Below, piece after piece: positions 26,062 through 33,748 of a DNA stretch of 41,378 nucleotides (its first letter is position 1; each line of letters begins with the position of its first letter). A program made the translations under genes and the position numbers. The DNA lies in assembly GCA_016199985.1 (NCBI GenBank), contig JACQFQ010000068.1:1-41378 (forward strand). Reading direction: 5' to 3'. The notes beneath the pieces are model-generated. The model did no database searches. It was not told where the DNA came from and saw nothing but the letters and a program-made list of their open reading frames with translations. Origin of the DNA: Verrucomicrobiota bacterium. GTDB lineage: Bacteria; Verrucomicrobiota; Verrucomicrobiia; Limisphaerales; UBA11320.

Positions 26062-26621
26062 CTCTTCTCTCCGCGCCATTCGTCACGGCCTGCCGGCGGC
26101 TGGCCCGTTGGATTGAGCGCGGTCTGGCGTGCGTTGGATTGCTGTTCCTCTTATTCCATCTCAGCCTCGAGGTCCTCGTGATGACATCCGACTCGATGTC
26201 CCCGGCGTTAAAGGGGAGTTCCTTCGAGACCGGCGATCACGTTCTCGTGGACAAGCTGTCCCGCCGGCTCCGGTCGCCGCAACGGTGGGAAATCTATTCG
26301 TACTACAATGAGGACAGCATCCTTGTTGCGAAGCGGATCGTGGGTCTGCCCGGAGAGAGGATTTCAATCAGGGGGGACTCGGTCTTCGTGAATGGGAGCC
26401 CGCTGGAACGACCGCATCGGTTGCCTCCCGTTCGGTACTATCCGTATGGCAGTCTCGCGGAGGGCCGCGAGGTGAAGTGCGTCGCGGGGTACTTCATGCT
26501 CGGCGATGATTCGATCGACTCGCTCGATAGCCGATACAGCGGCGAGGTCGCGAATGACCGGCTTATTGGGCGCGCCTTCTGTGTTCTCTCGCCGGCTTCG
26601 CGACGCGGCTTTGTCCGATGA
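26058..26621 (+). CDS. Signal peptidase I (S26 family)
   Basis: This membrane-bound serine protease has 187 residues. An N-terminal hydrophobic anchor (LACVGLLFLLFHLSLEVLVM) leads directly into the catalytic serine motif SDSMSPAL (Ser46). The general-base lysine is Lys92 in AKRIVGLPGERI, and the C-terminal box is GDDSIDSLDSRYSG, which corresponds to the GDNSxxSxDSR box E. It is short compared with the housekeeping LepB but complete in all boxes. It is the last gene of the radical SAM operon (ATGA overlap with the small peptide gene), suggesting a dedicated rather than general role. A housekeeping copy would be expected elsewhere in the genome. It is convergent with the pseudouridine synthase fusion, with 97 bases between the stops and no clear terminator. 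Confidence 0.93.
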   Translation: MTLLSAPFVTACRRLARWIERGLACVGLLFLLFHLSLEVLVMTSDSMSPALKGSSFETGDHVLVDKLSRRLRSPQRWEIYSYYNEDSILVAKRIVGLPGERISIRGDSVFVNGSPLERPHRLPPVRYYPYGSLAEGREVKCVAGYFMLGDDSIDSLDSRYSGEVANDRLIGRAFCVLSPASRRGFVR

Positions 26622-26718
26622 TCCCGCTGGGCAGACAGGCCGATGAAGAGGGGGAGCGTTCAGGGATCAACTCCAAACAACGAGGGGACTCGGGGAGAAC
26701 TCCGTGGCTCGCCAAATG

Positions 26719-28095
26719 TCATGGAAGGTTGGACACCATGACGCCCTCAACCCAGGGCGGCGGTGGCGCGGTGAACTCGATGGCCTCTTGCGTCATCGGG
26801 TGCGTGAAGGCGATCCGCCAGGCGTGCAGGCAGAGCGGCGCAGCGTTCACGGGCAGCGTCTGAGTGTCGCCGAGCTTTCCACCGGGAAGGTAGGCCGGGT
26901 CGCCGCAGACCGGGTATCCGAGATGCCAGAGATGAACGCGAATCTGATTGGTCCGCCCGGTGATCGGCCGCGCCTCCAGCAGCGTGGCGCCGTCGCCGCT
27001 CCTCCGAATGGCGTGAAACTCGGTGCGGGCGGCGAGGCCGGATTGAAAGTCCACCTGTCGCGAACCCAATCGCCCGGACTGGGAACTGATCGGGGCGTCG
27101 CAGCTAAAGATGTCCGAAGGGGGATGGCCTTGCGCGCGGACCAGATATCGCTTCTTCACCAGACCGCGGGCGAACTGAGTTTGAAGCCTTCCGGCGAACA
27201 GCTGTGAGCGGGCGACGAGCACGATCCCCGTCGTGTTCGCGTCCAGCCGGTGAGCCGGGCGCGGCGTTTCCGGATGGTAGATCGTGTTCAGAATGTGCTG
27301 AAGGGTGTTGCGGTGGAAGCGTCCCCCGGCATGCATAGGCAGCGGCGCGGGCTTGCTGACCACGAGGAGCGCCTCGTCTTCGTGAAGGATCCGAACGTCG
27401 CCGGCGACATCGGGCTCGATCACGCCCGGGATTTTATGCCGGTACCTTTCTCCAGCGCGAACAATGTGGCCGGCGCCAACAGCCGCATCGCTGGCGTTCA
27501 CCAACAGGCCGGCTGAGAACTCCCGCTCCCACTCTGAACGCGGGACATGCGAAACCGCGGCGCAAACCACGTCGAGCAGCGTTCTGCCGTCCATGCGTTG
27601 AGGAATGTTGACGGGCTTGAACTGATCGCTCGGCGCCCGACCCGGCAGCGGATCCACGGCTTTGCGTATGAGGCGATGACGATGGGCGATGTTCTCGGCG
27701 ATCTGCTCCTCTGAGGGTATGCCAGGACCGGTCGCGGAGACTTGGGCCAGATGTTCGCGAGAGGCCTTCAGGCCGAGGGCGAGCTCTGTCGCCTCAAGCG
27801 AGGCGACTCCTTTTTGAACCCGAACGACCATGCGTTCGAACGGTTGGTATCGGCTCCCGGTGAGGGTCGCCTCGAGTGTTGCCAACCCGGGGTGGCCGCG
27901 GATCTCGGTGAGCAACGCGTCAAGCTGGCCGTCGGCGACGCATACGAGCATCTGGATGCCTTCCGCGCTGAGCAGAATGGTTCCGCGGATTCGCCGCGCT
28001 TTGCAGAACGAGAGCAGACGCTCCCGAAAGGGACCGATCTCCGTCAAGGGAGCGATCATTCCCCCGGCGATGGTTGTGAAAGGCCGCGTCGGCAA
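26719..28095 (-). CDS. Pseudouridine synthase with N-terminal TrhO-like domain
   Basis: A 458-residue fusion. Residues 1-100 match the N-terminal domain of the tRNA hydroxylase/UPF0176 protein TrhO (RIRGTILLSAEGIQMLVCVA, SRYQPFERMVVRVQKGV), but the rhodanese domain with its catalytic cysteine that normally follows is absent. After a linker there is an S4-like RNA-binding segment (about 160-235: RTLLDVVCAAV...AGLLVNASDAAVGAGHIVRAG), then an RluA-type catalytic domain. The catalytic aspartate is Asp285 in HRLDANTTGIVLVA, with RPITGRTNQIRVHLWHLGYP and GDPAY downstream. The protein should make pseudouridine in rRNA or tRNA; the N-domain probably helps bind RNA. The start is a TTG; the next ATG (28057-28059 on the complement) would remove part of the first TrhO-like strand, so the longer form is preferred. 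Confidence 0.85.
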   Translation of the reverse strand: MPTRPFTTIAGGMIAPLTEIGPFRERLLSFCKARRIRGTILLSAEGIQMLVCVADGQLDALLTEIRGHPGLATLEATLTGSRYQPFERMVVRVQKGVASLEATELALGLKASREHLAQVSATGPGIPSEEQIAENIAHRHRLIRKAVDPLPGRAPSDQFKPVNIPQRMDGRTLLDVVCAAVSHVPRSEWEREFSAGLLVNASDAAVGAGHIVRAGERYRHKIPGVIEPDVAGDVRILHEDEALLVVSKPAPLPMHAGGRFHRNTLQHILNTIYHPETPRPAHRLDANTTGIVLVARSQLFAGRLQTQFARGLVKKRYLVRAQGHPPSDIFSCDAPISSQSGRLGSRQVDFQSGLAARTEFHAIRRSGDGATLLEARPITGRTNQIRVHLWHLGYPVCGDPAYLPGGKLGDTQTLPVNAAPLCLHAWRIAFTHPMTQEAIEFTAPPPPWVEGVMVSNLP

Positions 28096-28188
28096 GCCGC
28101 AAGAGTGCCTGTGCCGGGCGGAACACTCCAGGAAGCAGTGAGACGTTTTCGAATTCCTATGCCCGGTCCCCGACGCTAGCTTCGAGGC

Positions 28189-30711
28189 GTGTTCGTCCTG
28201 CTGACGTATTTGCGCGGAAGGCGCCTGGTCGCGGCGCTCGTTGCTCTGGCAATCCCGATGCCTTCAAGCGCGGGGGAGCCAGCGAGCTTCTCGCGCGAGG
28301 TCCTGCCGGTTCTGTCGGAGCATTGCTTTCAATGCCATGGTCCGGACGAGAAGGCGCGGAAAGCCAAGCTCCGACTGGACACACGCGAAGGCCTTTTTGA
28401 GAAGGGCAAGGATGGAGCGCCCGCGGTCGTCGCCGGTCGCGGCGGCCAGAGCAAACTGATCCTACGGATCGAAAGCGCCCGCCCGGACGAGATGATGCCG
28501 CCGCCCGAGGCCAAACATCCGCTCCGAAAAGACCAGATCGTTTTGCTCAGGCGATGGATCGACGAGGGGGCCCGGTGGGGAGCGCACTGGGCGTTCGAAC
28601 GACCTGTTCGCCCGCCTTTGCCGCGGGTCAAACAGCGGTCCTGGCCGCGGAACACCCTGGATTTCTTTGTCCTCAACCGCATGGAAAGGGAGGGGCTGAG
28701 ACCGTCGCCGGAAGCATCGACTCCTGCGCTCGTCCGACGGGCATCCCTGGATCTCCTCGGACTCCCTCCGACTTCGCAGGATGTGGAGGCCGTCTCCCGC
28801 GGCGGGTTGTTCCGAGGGGCGTACGAGGGGGTGGTCGATCGGTTCCTCGACTCGCCCCATTACGGCGAGCGGATGGCTTGGGACTGGCTGGAGGCGGCGC
28901 GATACGCCGATTCCAACGGATATCAGGGAGACCTGGAGCGCACGATGTGGCCGTGGCGGGACTGGGTTGTGAAGGCGTTCAACCAGAACCTTTCCTTCGA
29001 CCAATTCACGGTCTGGCAGCTCGCGGGAGATCTGCTGCCTCAAAGCGTCCCGGAGCAAAAACTTGCGACGGGCTTCCTGCGGAATCACATGATCAACGGC
29101 GAAGGGGGCCGGATCGCCGAGGAGAATCGCGTCGACTACGCCATGGACATGAGCGAGACAACGGGCACGGTGTGGCTCGGACTCACCTTCAACTGCTGCC
29201 GTTGTCATGACCACAAGTTCGACGCGCTCACGCAGCGCGACTACTATCGGATGCTCGCCTTCTTCAACCAAACCTCCGTGGACGGCGGCGGCGGCAACCC
29301 GCAAACGCCCCCGGTTCTCGAGGTCGCCACCGCGGAGCAACAGCAACGAACCCGCGCGTTGCGGGACGCCGTGAAGGATCGGGCGCTGACCGTCCATGAA
29401 TTCGAAACAGGAAAGTTCGAGCGCGGAACGAACGAAGGAGTGAGCGCAAGCCGCGAGTTCAAGGAGCTTCCCAAGGAGATTCAGGAAGCCCTGTCCGTCG
29501 AGCCCGTGAAGCGCGACGCCAATCACCTGGGCAAGCTCATCGCGCTCTGGAAGACCAACGACGTCGCGTACTTTGGGAAGCTGGAGGCGTTGCGGAAGGC
29601 GGTGGTCGAAAGCGCGGATCACGCGCGGATCATCCCCCAGGTCATGGTGATGGAGGATCGGCGCGAGCCTCGCGAGACCTTTGTTCTGTTCAAGGGGCTC
29701 TACGACAAGCCCGGGGAGAAGGTGGGGATGGGGGTTCCCGCCAGCCTTCCGCAGCTGCAGGCGGGCGCGCCCACGAATCGTCTCGGCCTCGCGCAATGGA
29801 TCGTCTCCGCGGAGAATCCCCTGACGGCGCGAGTGGTCGTGAACCGGATCTGGCAGCAATTCTTCGGCGTGGGTCTCGTAAAAACGTCGGAGGATTTTGG
29901 CGTTCAAGGAGAGAAGCCCGTGAACGCCGAGTTGCTCGACTGGCTCGCGGTTGAGTTCCGCGAGTCCGGGTGGGATATGAAGCGCCTCTGCCGATTGATT
30001 GTGACCAGCGCCACCTATCGACAGGGCTCCCGCGCGACTCCTGAGCTGATGGAGAGGGATCCGCAGAACCGATTTCTCTCCCGTGGCCCCAGGTTCCGGA
30101 TGCCTTCCTGGATGTTAAGGGACATCGCGTTGTCAGCGAGCGGACTCCTGGAAACGACGGTCGAAGGCCCTCCCGTGAAGCCTTATCAGCCTCCCGGCGT
30201 ATGGGAGGAGGCAACGTTCGGAGCGAAGCAATATCATCAGGACAAAGGGGCCGGCCTCCATCGGCGGAGCCTGTACACCTTCTGGCGTCGCATTGTGGCG
30301 CCGCCGTTGTTCTTTGACACGGCGTCGCGCCAGACCTGCACGGTGAAACAGCCGCGCACAAACACCCCGCTTCAGGCGCTGACGACGTTGAATGATGTCA
30401 CCTATGTCGAGGCCGCACGCGCGCTCGCGCAGCATGTGATCGAGGAAGCGGGCGCGGATCGCCGGGCGCGGGTGACCCTGGCCTTTCGCAAAGTGCTTGG
30501 CCGCGGGCCTTCACCCCAAGAGGCGGAGGTGTTGAATCGCGCCGTCCTTCGGTACGAGCGGGAGTTCCGCGCGGATCCCTCCGCGACGGAGAAGCTCCTC
30601 GCGGTGGGCGAGTCGAAGAGGAGCGACCGCCTGGATCCGGCGGAGCACGCGGGACTCACCTTGGTGTGCGGGAGCCTGCTGAATCTGGACGAGGCCTTGA
30701 CCAAGGAATAG
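28189..30711 (+). CDS. PSCyt1-DUF1549-DUF1553 exported cytochrome-like protein
   Basis: The second PSCyt-type protein of the window, 840 residues. A signal peptide (RRLVAALVALAIPMPSSAGE) precedes the PSCyt1 heme site CFQCH at residues 46-50. DUF1549 follows (from FVLNRMEREGLRPSPEAS, with the second motif CCRCHDHKFDALTQRDYYRM), and DUF1553 ends at NTPLQALTTLNDVTYVEAA. Unlike the copy at 3675 it has no LamG insert between the two domains; the linker instead is a short charged helix. The start is GTG 28189; the in-frame ATG upstream is closed by a stop. It is divergent from the pseudouridine synthase (93 bases) and is followed 4 bases later by its DUF1501 partner. Function is unknown for the family. 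Confidence 0.93.
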   Translation: MFVLLTYLRGRRLVAALVALAIPMPSSAGEPASFSREVLPVLSEHCFQCHGPDEKARKAKLRLDTREGLFEKGKDGAPAVVAGRGGQSKLILRIESARPDEMMPPPEAKHPLRKDQIVLLRRWIDEGARWGAHWAFERPVRPPLPRVKQRSWPRNTLDFFVLNRMEREGLRPSPEASTPALVRRASLDLLGLPPTSQDVEAVSRGGLFRGAYEGVVDRFLDSPHYGERMAWDWLEAARYADSNGYQGDLERTMWPWRDWVVKAFNQNLSFDQFTVWQLAGDLLPQSVPEQKLATGFLRNHMINGEGGRIAEENRVDYAMDMSETTGTVWLGLTFNCCRCHDHKFDALTQRDYYRMLAFFNQTSVDGGGGNPQTPPVLEVATAEQQQRTRALRDAVKDRALTVHEFETGKFERGTNEGVSASREFKELPKEIQEALSVEPVKRDANHLGKLIALWKTNDVAYFGKLEALRKAVVESADHARIIPQVMVMEDRREPRETFVLFKGLYDKPGEKVGMGVPASLPQLQAGAPTNRLGLAQWIVSAENPLTARVVVNRIWQQFFGVGLVKTSEDFGVQGEKPVNAELLDWLAVEFRESGWDMKRLCRLIVTSATYRQGSRATPELMERDPQNRFLSRGPRFRMPSWMLRDIALSASGLLETTVEGPPVKPYQPPGVWEEATFGAKQYHQDKGAGLHRRSLYTFWRRIVAPPLFFDTASRQTCTVKQPRTNTPLQALTTLNDVTYVEAARALAQHVIEEAGADRRARVTLAFRKVLGRGPSPQEAEVLNRAVLRYEREFRADPSATEKLLAVGESKRSDRLDPAEHAGLTLVCGSLLNLDEALTKE

Positions 30712-30715
30712 AGCC

Positions 30716-32215
30716 GTGAATCCCCTTTTCGAACATCAACTGCAGAGCGCCCGCCGCCAGTTTTTTGGCCGGAGCGCCACCGGCATCGGCGTGGCGGCCC
30801 TGGCCTCCTTGCTCGGACGCGGCAGGGCGAGCGGCGCCCGTGGGCCCGCCGCTGGCGCCGCTCCCGGGCGAGGCCTGCCGGGCCTTCCGCATTTCACCGC
30901 GAAGGCGAAACGAGTCATCTATCTTTTTCAGAACGGCGCGCCGACGCATGTCGAGCTGTTCGATTACAAGAAGCGCCTCTCGGACCTTCACGGAACCCCG
31001 GTTCCCGATGGATACATCGGAGGCAAGCGCTTCAGCACCATGACGGGCAAGGCGGACGGGAAGCTGATCCTTGCGCCCATCGAGCACTTCCATCAACACG
31101 GTCAATCCGGCGCGTGGGTGAGCGAACTGCTGCCCTACACCGCGGGCATCGCGGACGATCTCTGCTTCATCAAGAGCATGCGCACCGACGCGATCAACCA
31201 TGCTCCCGCGATATCGCTCCTGCTGAGCGGGGCGCAACCCCCGGGCCGGCCCACGATGGGCGCGTGGTTGACGTATGGGCTGGGTTCGGAGGTCGAAAAC
31301 CTTCCGGCGTTTGTGGTGATGACCTCGGTCAGCAAGGGGACGACCTGCGGGCAGATCTTTTACGACTTCTACTGGGGCGCGGGGTTTCTCCCCTCGCGCT
31401 TCCAGGGAGTGAAGTTCCGCGGAAGCAACGACCCGGTCCTTTATCTCAAGAATCCGGACGGCGTCAGCCGCCAGATGCGGCGCGAGATGCTGGACGACAT
31501 CGCCGCAATCAATGAGCTCAAGCTGCGGTCGTTCGCCGACCCCGAGATCGCCACGCGGATCGCGCAGTACGAGATGGCTTTCAAGATGCAGGCCAGCGTT
31601 CCTGATCTCACGGATCTCTCAAAGGAGCCTCAGAGCGTTCTCGATCTGTACGGCCCGTCGGTGAAGGAGCCGGGAACCTACGCGTACAATTGTTTGATGG
31701 CCCGACGCCTGATCGAGCGCGACGTCCGGTTCGTGCAGGTCATGCACGCGGGCTGGGACCAGCACAGCAGCATCACCACGGAGCTCTACACGCAGTGTCG
31801 CGACACCGACCAGCCCTCGGCGGGTCTTGTCGCGGACCTGAAGCAACGGGGTCTTCTTGAAGACACGCTCGTCATCTGGGGCGGAGAGTTTGGTCGGACG
31901 CCGTTCATCCAGGGCGACATCAAGGACCGCAAGCGCTGGGGGCGGGATCATCATCCGTACGCCTTCACCGTCTGGATGGCCGGCGGGGGCGTCAGGGCGG
32001 GGATGAGCCATGGCGAGACGGACGATCTCGCGATGAACGTGGTTCGCGATCCGGTTCATGTCCATGATTTGCAGGCGACGGTTTTGCATCAACTCGGCAT
32101 CGATCATGAGCGCCTGACCTATCGTTTCCAGGGCCGAAATTTCCGTCTGACCGATGTGCATGGCCGGGTTGTGACGGAGATTCTGCAGGGTTTGCCGGGC
32201 TCAACACGGGTCTGA
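30716..32215 (+). CDS. DUF1501 family protein, second copy
   Basis: A 499-residue DUF1501 protein translated from GTG 30716, 4 bases after the stop of its PSCyt partner, so the two are clearly one transcription unit. Its N-terminus has the twin-arginine-like ARRQFFGRSATGIGVAALAS. Family blocks are YLFQNGAPTHVELFDYKK, HAGWDQHSSITTELYTQCRD, VIWGGEFGRTPFIQGD and WGRDHHPYAFTVWMAGGGVR. It carries the same motifs as the copy at 6980 but has diverged over most of its length, so this is not a recent duplication. The sheath-like gene begins 72 bases downstream on the same strand, and a shared transcript is possible. Confidence 0.93.
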   Translation: MNPLFEHQLQSARRQFFGRSATGIGVAALASLLGRGRASGARGPAAGAAPGRGLPGLPHFTAKAKRVIYLFQNGAPTHVELFDYKKRLSDLHGTPVPDGYIGGKRFSTMTGKADGKLILAPIEHFHQHGQSGAWVSELLPYTAGIADDLCFIKSMRTDAINHAPAISLLLSGAQPPGRPTMGAWLTYGLGSEVENLPAFVVMTSVSKGTTCGQIFYDFYWGAGFLPSRFQGVKFRGSNDPVLYLKNPDGVSRQMRREMLDDIAAINELKLRSFADPEIATRIAQYEMAFKMQASVPDLTDLSKEPQSVLDLYGPSVKEPGTYAYNCLMARRLIERDVRFVQVMHAGWDQHSSITTELYTQCRDTDQPSAGLVADLKQRGLLEDTLVIWGGEFGRTPFIQGDIKDRKRWGRDHHPYAFTVWMAGGGVRAGMSHGETDDLAMNVVRDPVHVHDLQATVLHQLGIDHERLTYRFQGRNFRLTDVHGRVVTEILQGLPGSTRV

Positions 32216-32287
32216 ACGCGGTAGGAGCGCAATCGGACAACGCCAGACTGCTTGCGAGAGATCCAGGGCTATGCGTAGTGTCGATTG

Positions 32288-33694
32288 ATGTCCCTCCTTG
32301 TCCTGCGCCTTGTTCGAGTTCCTCTCGCCGGATTCCTGCTCGCCACGTCGCAGCTCGCCACCGCTCAGAGTCCCGTCTCGGGACTGCCTTTCACAGAGAC
32401 AGCCCTCCTGGGGCGTTTCGAGCGGGGACCGATTGATCTTCCAGTTCGGGTCACTGCGGCGGATTTCGGAGCGGTCTTTGGTTCGGCAAACCCCGTCCAA
32501 TGGCCTTCGGAGGCGCAGGCCAGGCAGTTCTTCGCGAACGGAGGATACGCGTTGCAGGTCGTGCGCATCGCCTCGGATATCCCCCTCGTCGAAGCATTGC
32601 TGGGCGACGCGCAGTCTCTGCGAGGACTCCACGCTCTCACCCCGATTAGCGATCTGCGGGCGCTGATCGCCCCCGAACTAAGCCGCCTTCCGACCTCCTC
32701 ATTCGTCAGCACTCTGGCCGCCTTTCGCTCCTTCCTCGAGCCGCGCGGGGTTTTCTTCATTCTGGACCCGCCTCCGGAGATTGCAGGAGTGAATCAGATG
32801 GTTGAGTGGGTGGACGCGTTTGTTCCCAATGACTCAGGTTACTGCTCTCTGTATTTCCCTTATTTGAAGGTGAAGTTCGGGGGAGCTTCAGCCGTGATCG
32901 GAGCGAGCGGGGCGATGGCGGCCATCTACGGCAGCTTCGACAACAATTTCGGAATCTGGGCAAGCCCCGCCGGGACCCGGAGTCCGAATCTGAGCGGAGC
33001 GACTCTTTCCATTGCGATCGCCTCGGACGAATCCGATTTGCTGACCGCGCACGGCATTTCTCCGATACGCGCGTTCGCGGGGACGGGCGTCATCCCTTGG
33101 GGCGCGCGCACGCTCGATCGAGTCAACCCCGACAATCGTTATATTTCGACGGTGAGGACGCGGGGTTGGATCGCTTCATCGATTGAGCGCGGTCTTGCCT
33201 TCACCTCTGCCCGCGCGAATGACGCGGCCCTTTGGACCGAGATCCGGCAAGCGGTCGAAAACTACCTGGTGGTTCTGTGGCGCGATGGCGCGTTGGTGGG
33301 GACGACACCCAGCCAGGCCTACTTCGTCCGTTGCGACGCGACCACAACGTCGGCGGCCGAAATCGCCGCTCACCGCGTCAATCTGCAATATGGCTTGGCG
33401 ATGGCGCGCCCGGCTGAGTTCGTAGTCAACCGCGTCACCCTGCCAACGTACGATCCAAACCGGGAGCTTCCCCCGATATCGATTCATGCGGCGCTGTGGC
33501 AGAATCGACTAAACCTGTCGTATCCGCTGGAACGGGGGGCTCGCTACGTTCTCGAACACAACGCGGAACTTCGGAATGAGGGATGGATTGCGACGGATCC
33601 GCCCAGTGTAGGCGATGGATCCTGGTATCGCGCGTCTCTGCCGATTCTTCCCGGAAACCAGTTGTATCGTGCGCGCGCTCTTCCTTTGCGCTAG
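32288..33694 (+). CDS. Secreted contractile-tail-sheath-like protein
   Basis: The 468-residue product is a tail sheath homologue. Near the N-terminus, ERGPIDLPVRVTAADF and QARQFFANGGYALQVVRI match the first sheath domain (GP-N-PV-VTS-DF-FG ... FFANGG). The middle has YCSLYFPYLKV, a sheath-like IGASGAMAAIYG, FGIWASPAG and PWGARTLDRVNPDNRYI. Residues 286-385 match the sheath C-terminal domain (Phage_sheath_1C): VVLWRDGALVGTTPSQAYFV, then RCD, and ARPAEFVVNRVT. Unusually, residues 1-27 form a Sec signal peptide (VPLAGFLLA core, cleavage near ATA-Q), and residues 398-468 are an added module ending NQLYRARALPLR, like the ends of other exported proteins here. No tube, baseplate, terminase or AAA+ gene is near. 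The sheath homology is secure; export and role are inferred. ATG 32288 follows an in-frame TTG. Confidence 0.9.
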   Translation: MSLLVLRLVRVPLAGFLLATSQLATAQSPVSGLPFTETALLGRFERGPIDLPVRVTAADFGAVFGSANPVQWPSEAQARQFFANGGYALQVVRIASDIPLVEALLGDAQSLRGLHALTPISDLRALIAPELSRLPTSSFVSTLAAFRSFLEPRGVFFILDPPPEIAGVNQMVEWVDAFVPNDSGYCSLYFPYLKVKFGGASAVIGASGAMAAIYGSFDNNFGIWASPAGTRSPNLSGATLSIAIASDESDLLTAHGISPIRAFAGTGVIPWGARTLDRVNPDNRYISTVRTRGWIASSIERGLAFTSARANDAALWTEIRQAVENYLVVLWRDGALVGTTPSQAYFVRCDATTTSAAEIAAHRVNLQYGLAMARPAEFVVNRVTLPTYDPNRELPPISIHAALWQNRLNLSYPLERGARYVLEHNAELRNEGWIATDPPSVGDGSWYRASLPILPGNQLYRARALPLR

Positions 33695-33748
33695 CCGGCG
33701 CGCCTGCCCGGAAGATCGGGCGATCGGATGATCGTCAATACACGCGTT

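Noticed and set aside
26619..26670. TGATCCC ... GGGATCA as a terminator after the signal peptidase gene
   Set aside because: The 7-base arms are 38 bases apart and no T-run follows; such a match is expected by chance.
32288..33694. Prophage or contractile injection system locus
   Set aside because: Only the sheath-like gene is present. No capsid, terminase, integrase, tube, baseplate, LysM or AAA+ gene was found around it, and the protein has a signal peptide.
33706..33721. GCCCG/CGGGC stem between the convergent sheath-like and CotH genes
   Set aside because: Only a 5-base stem with no T-run; too weak to call a terminator.
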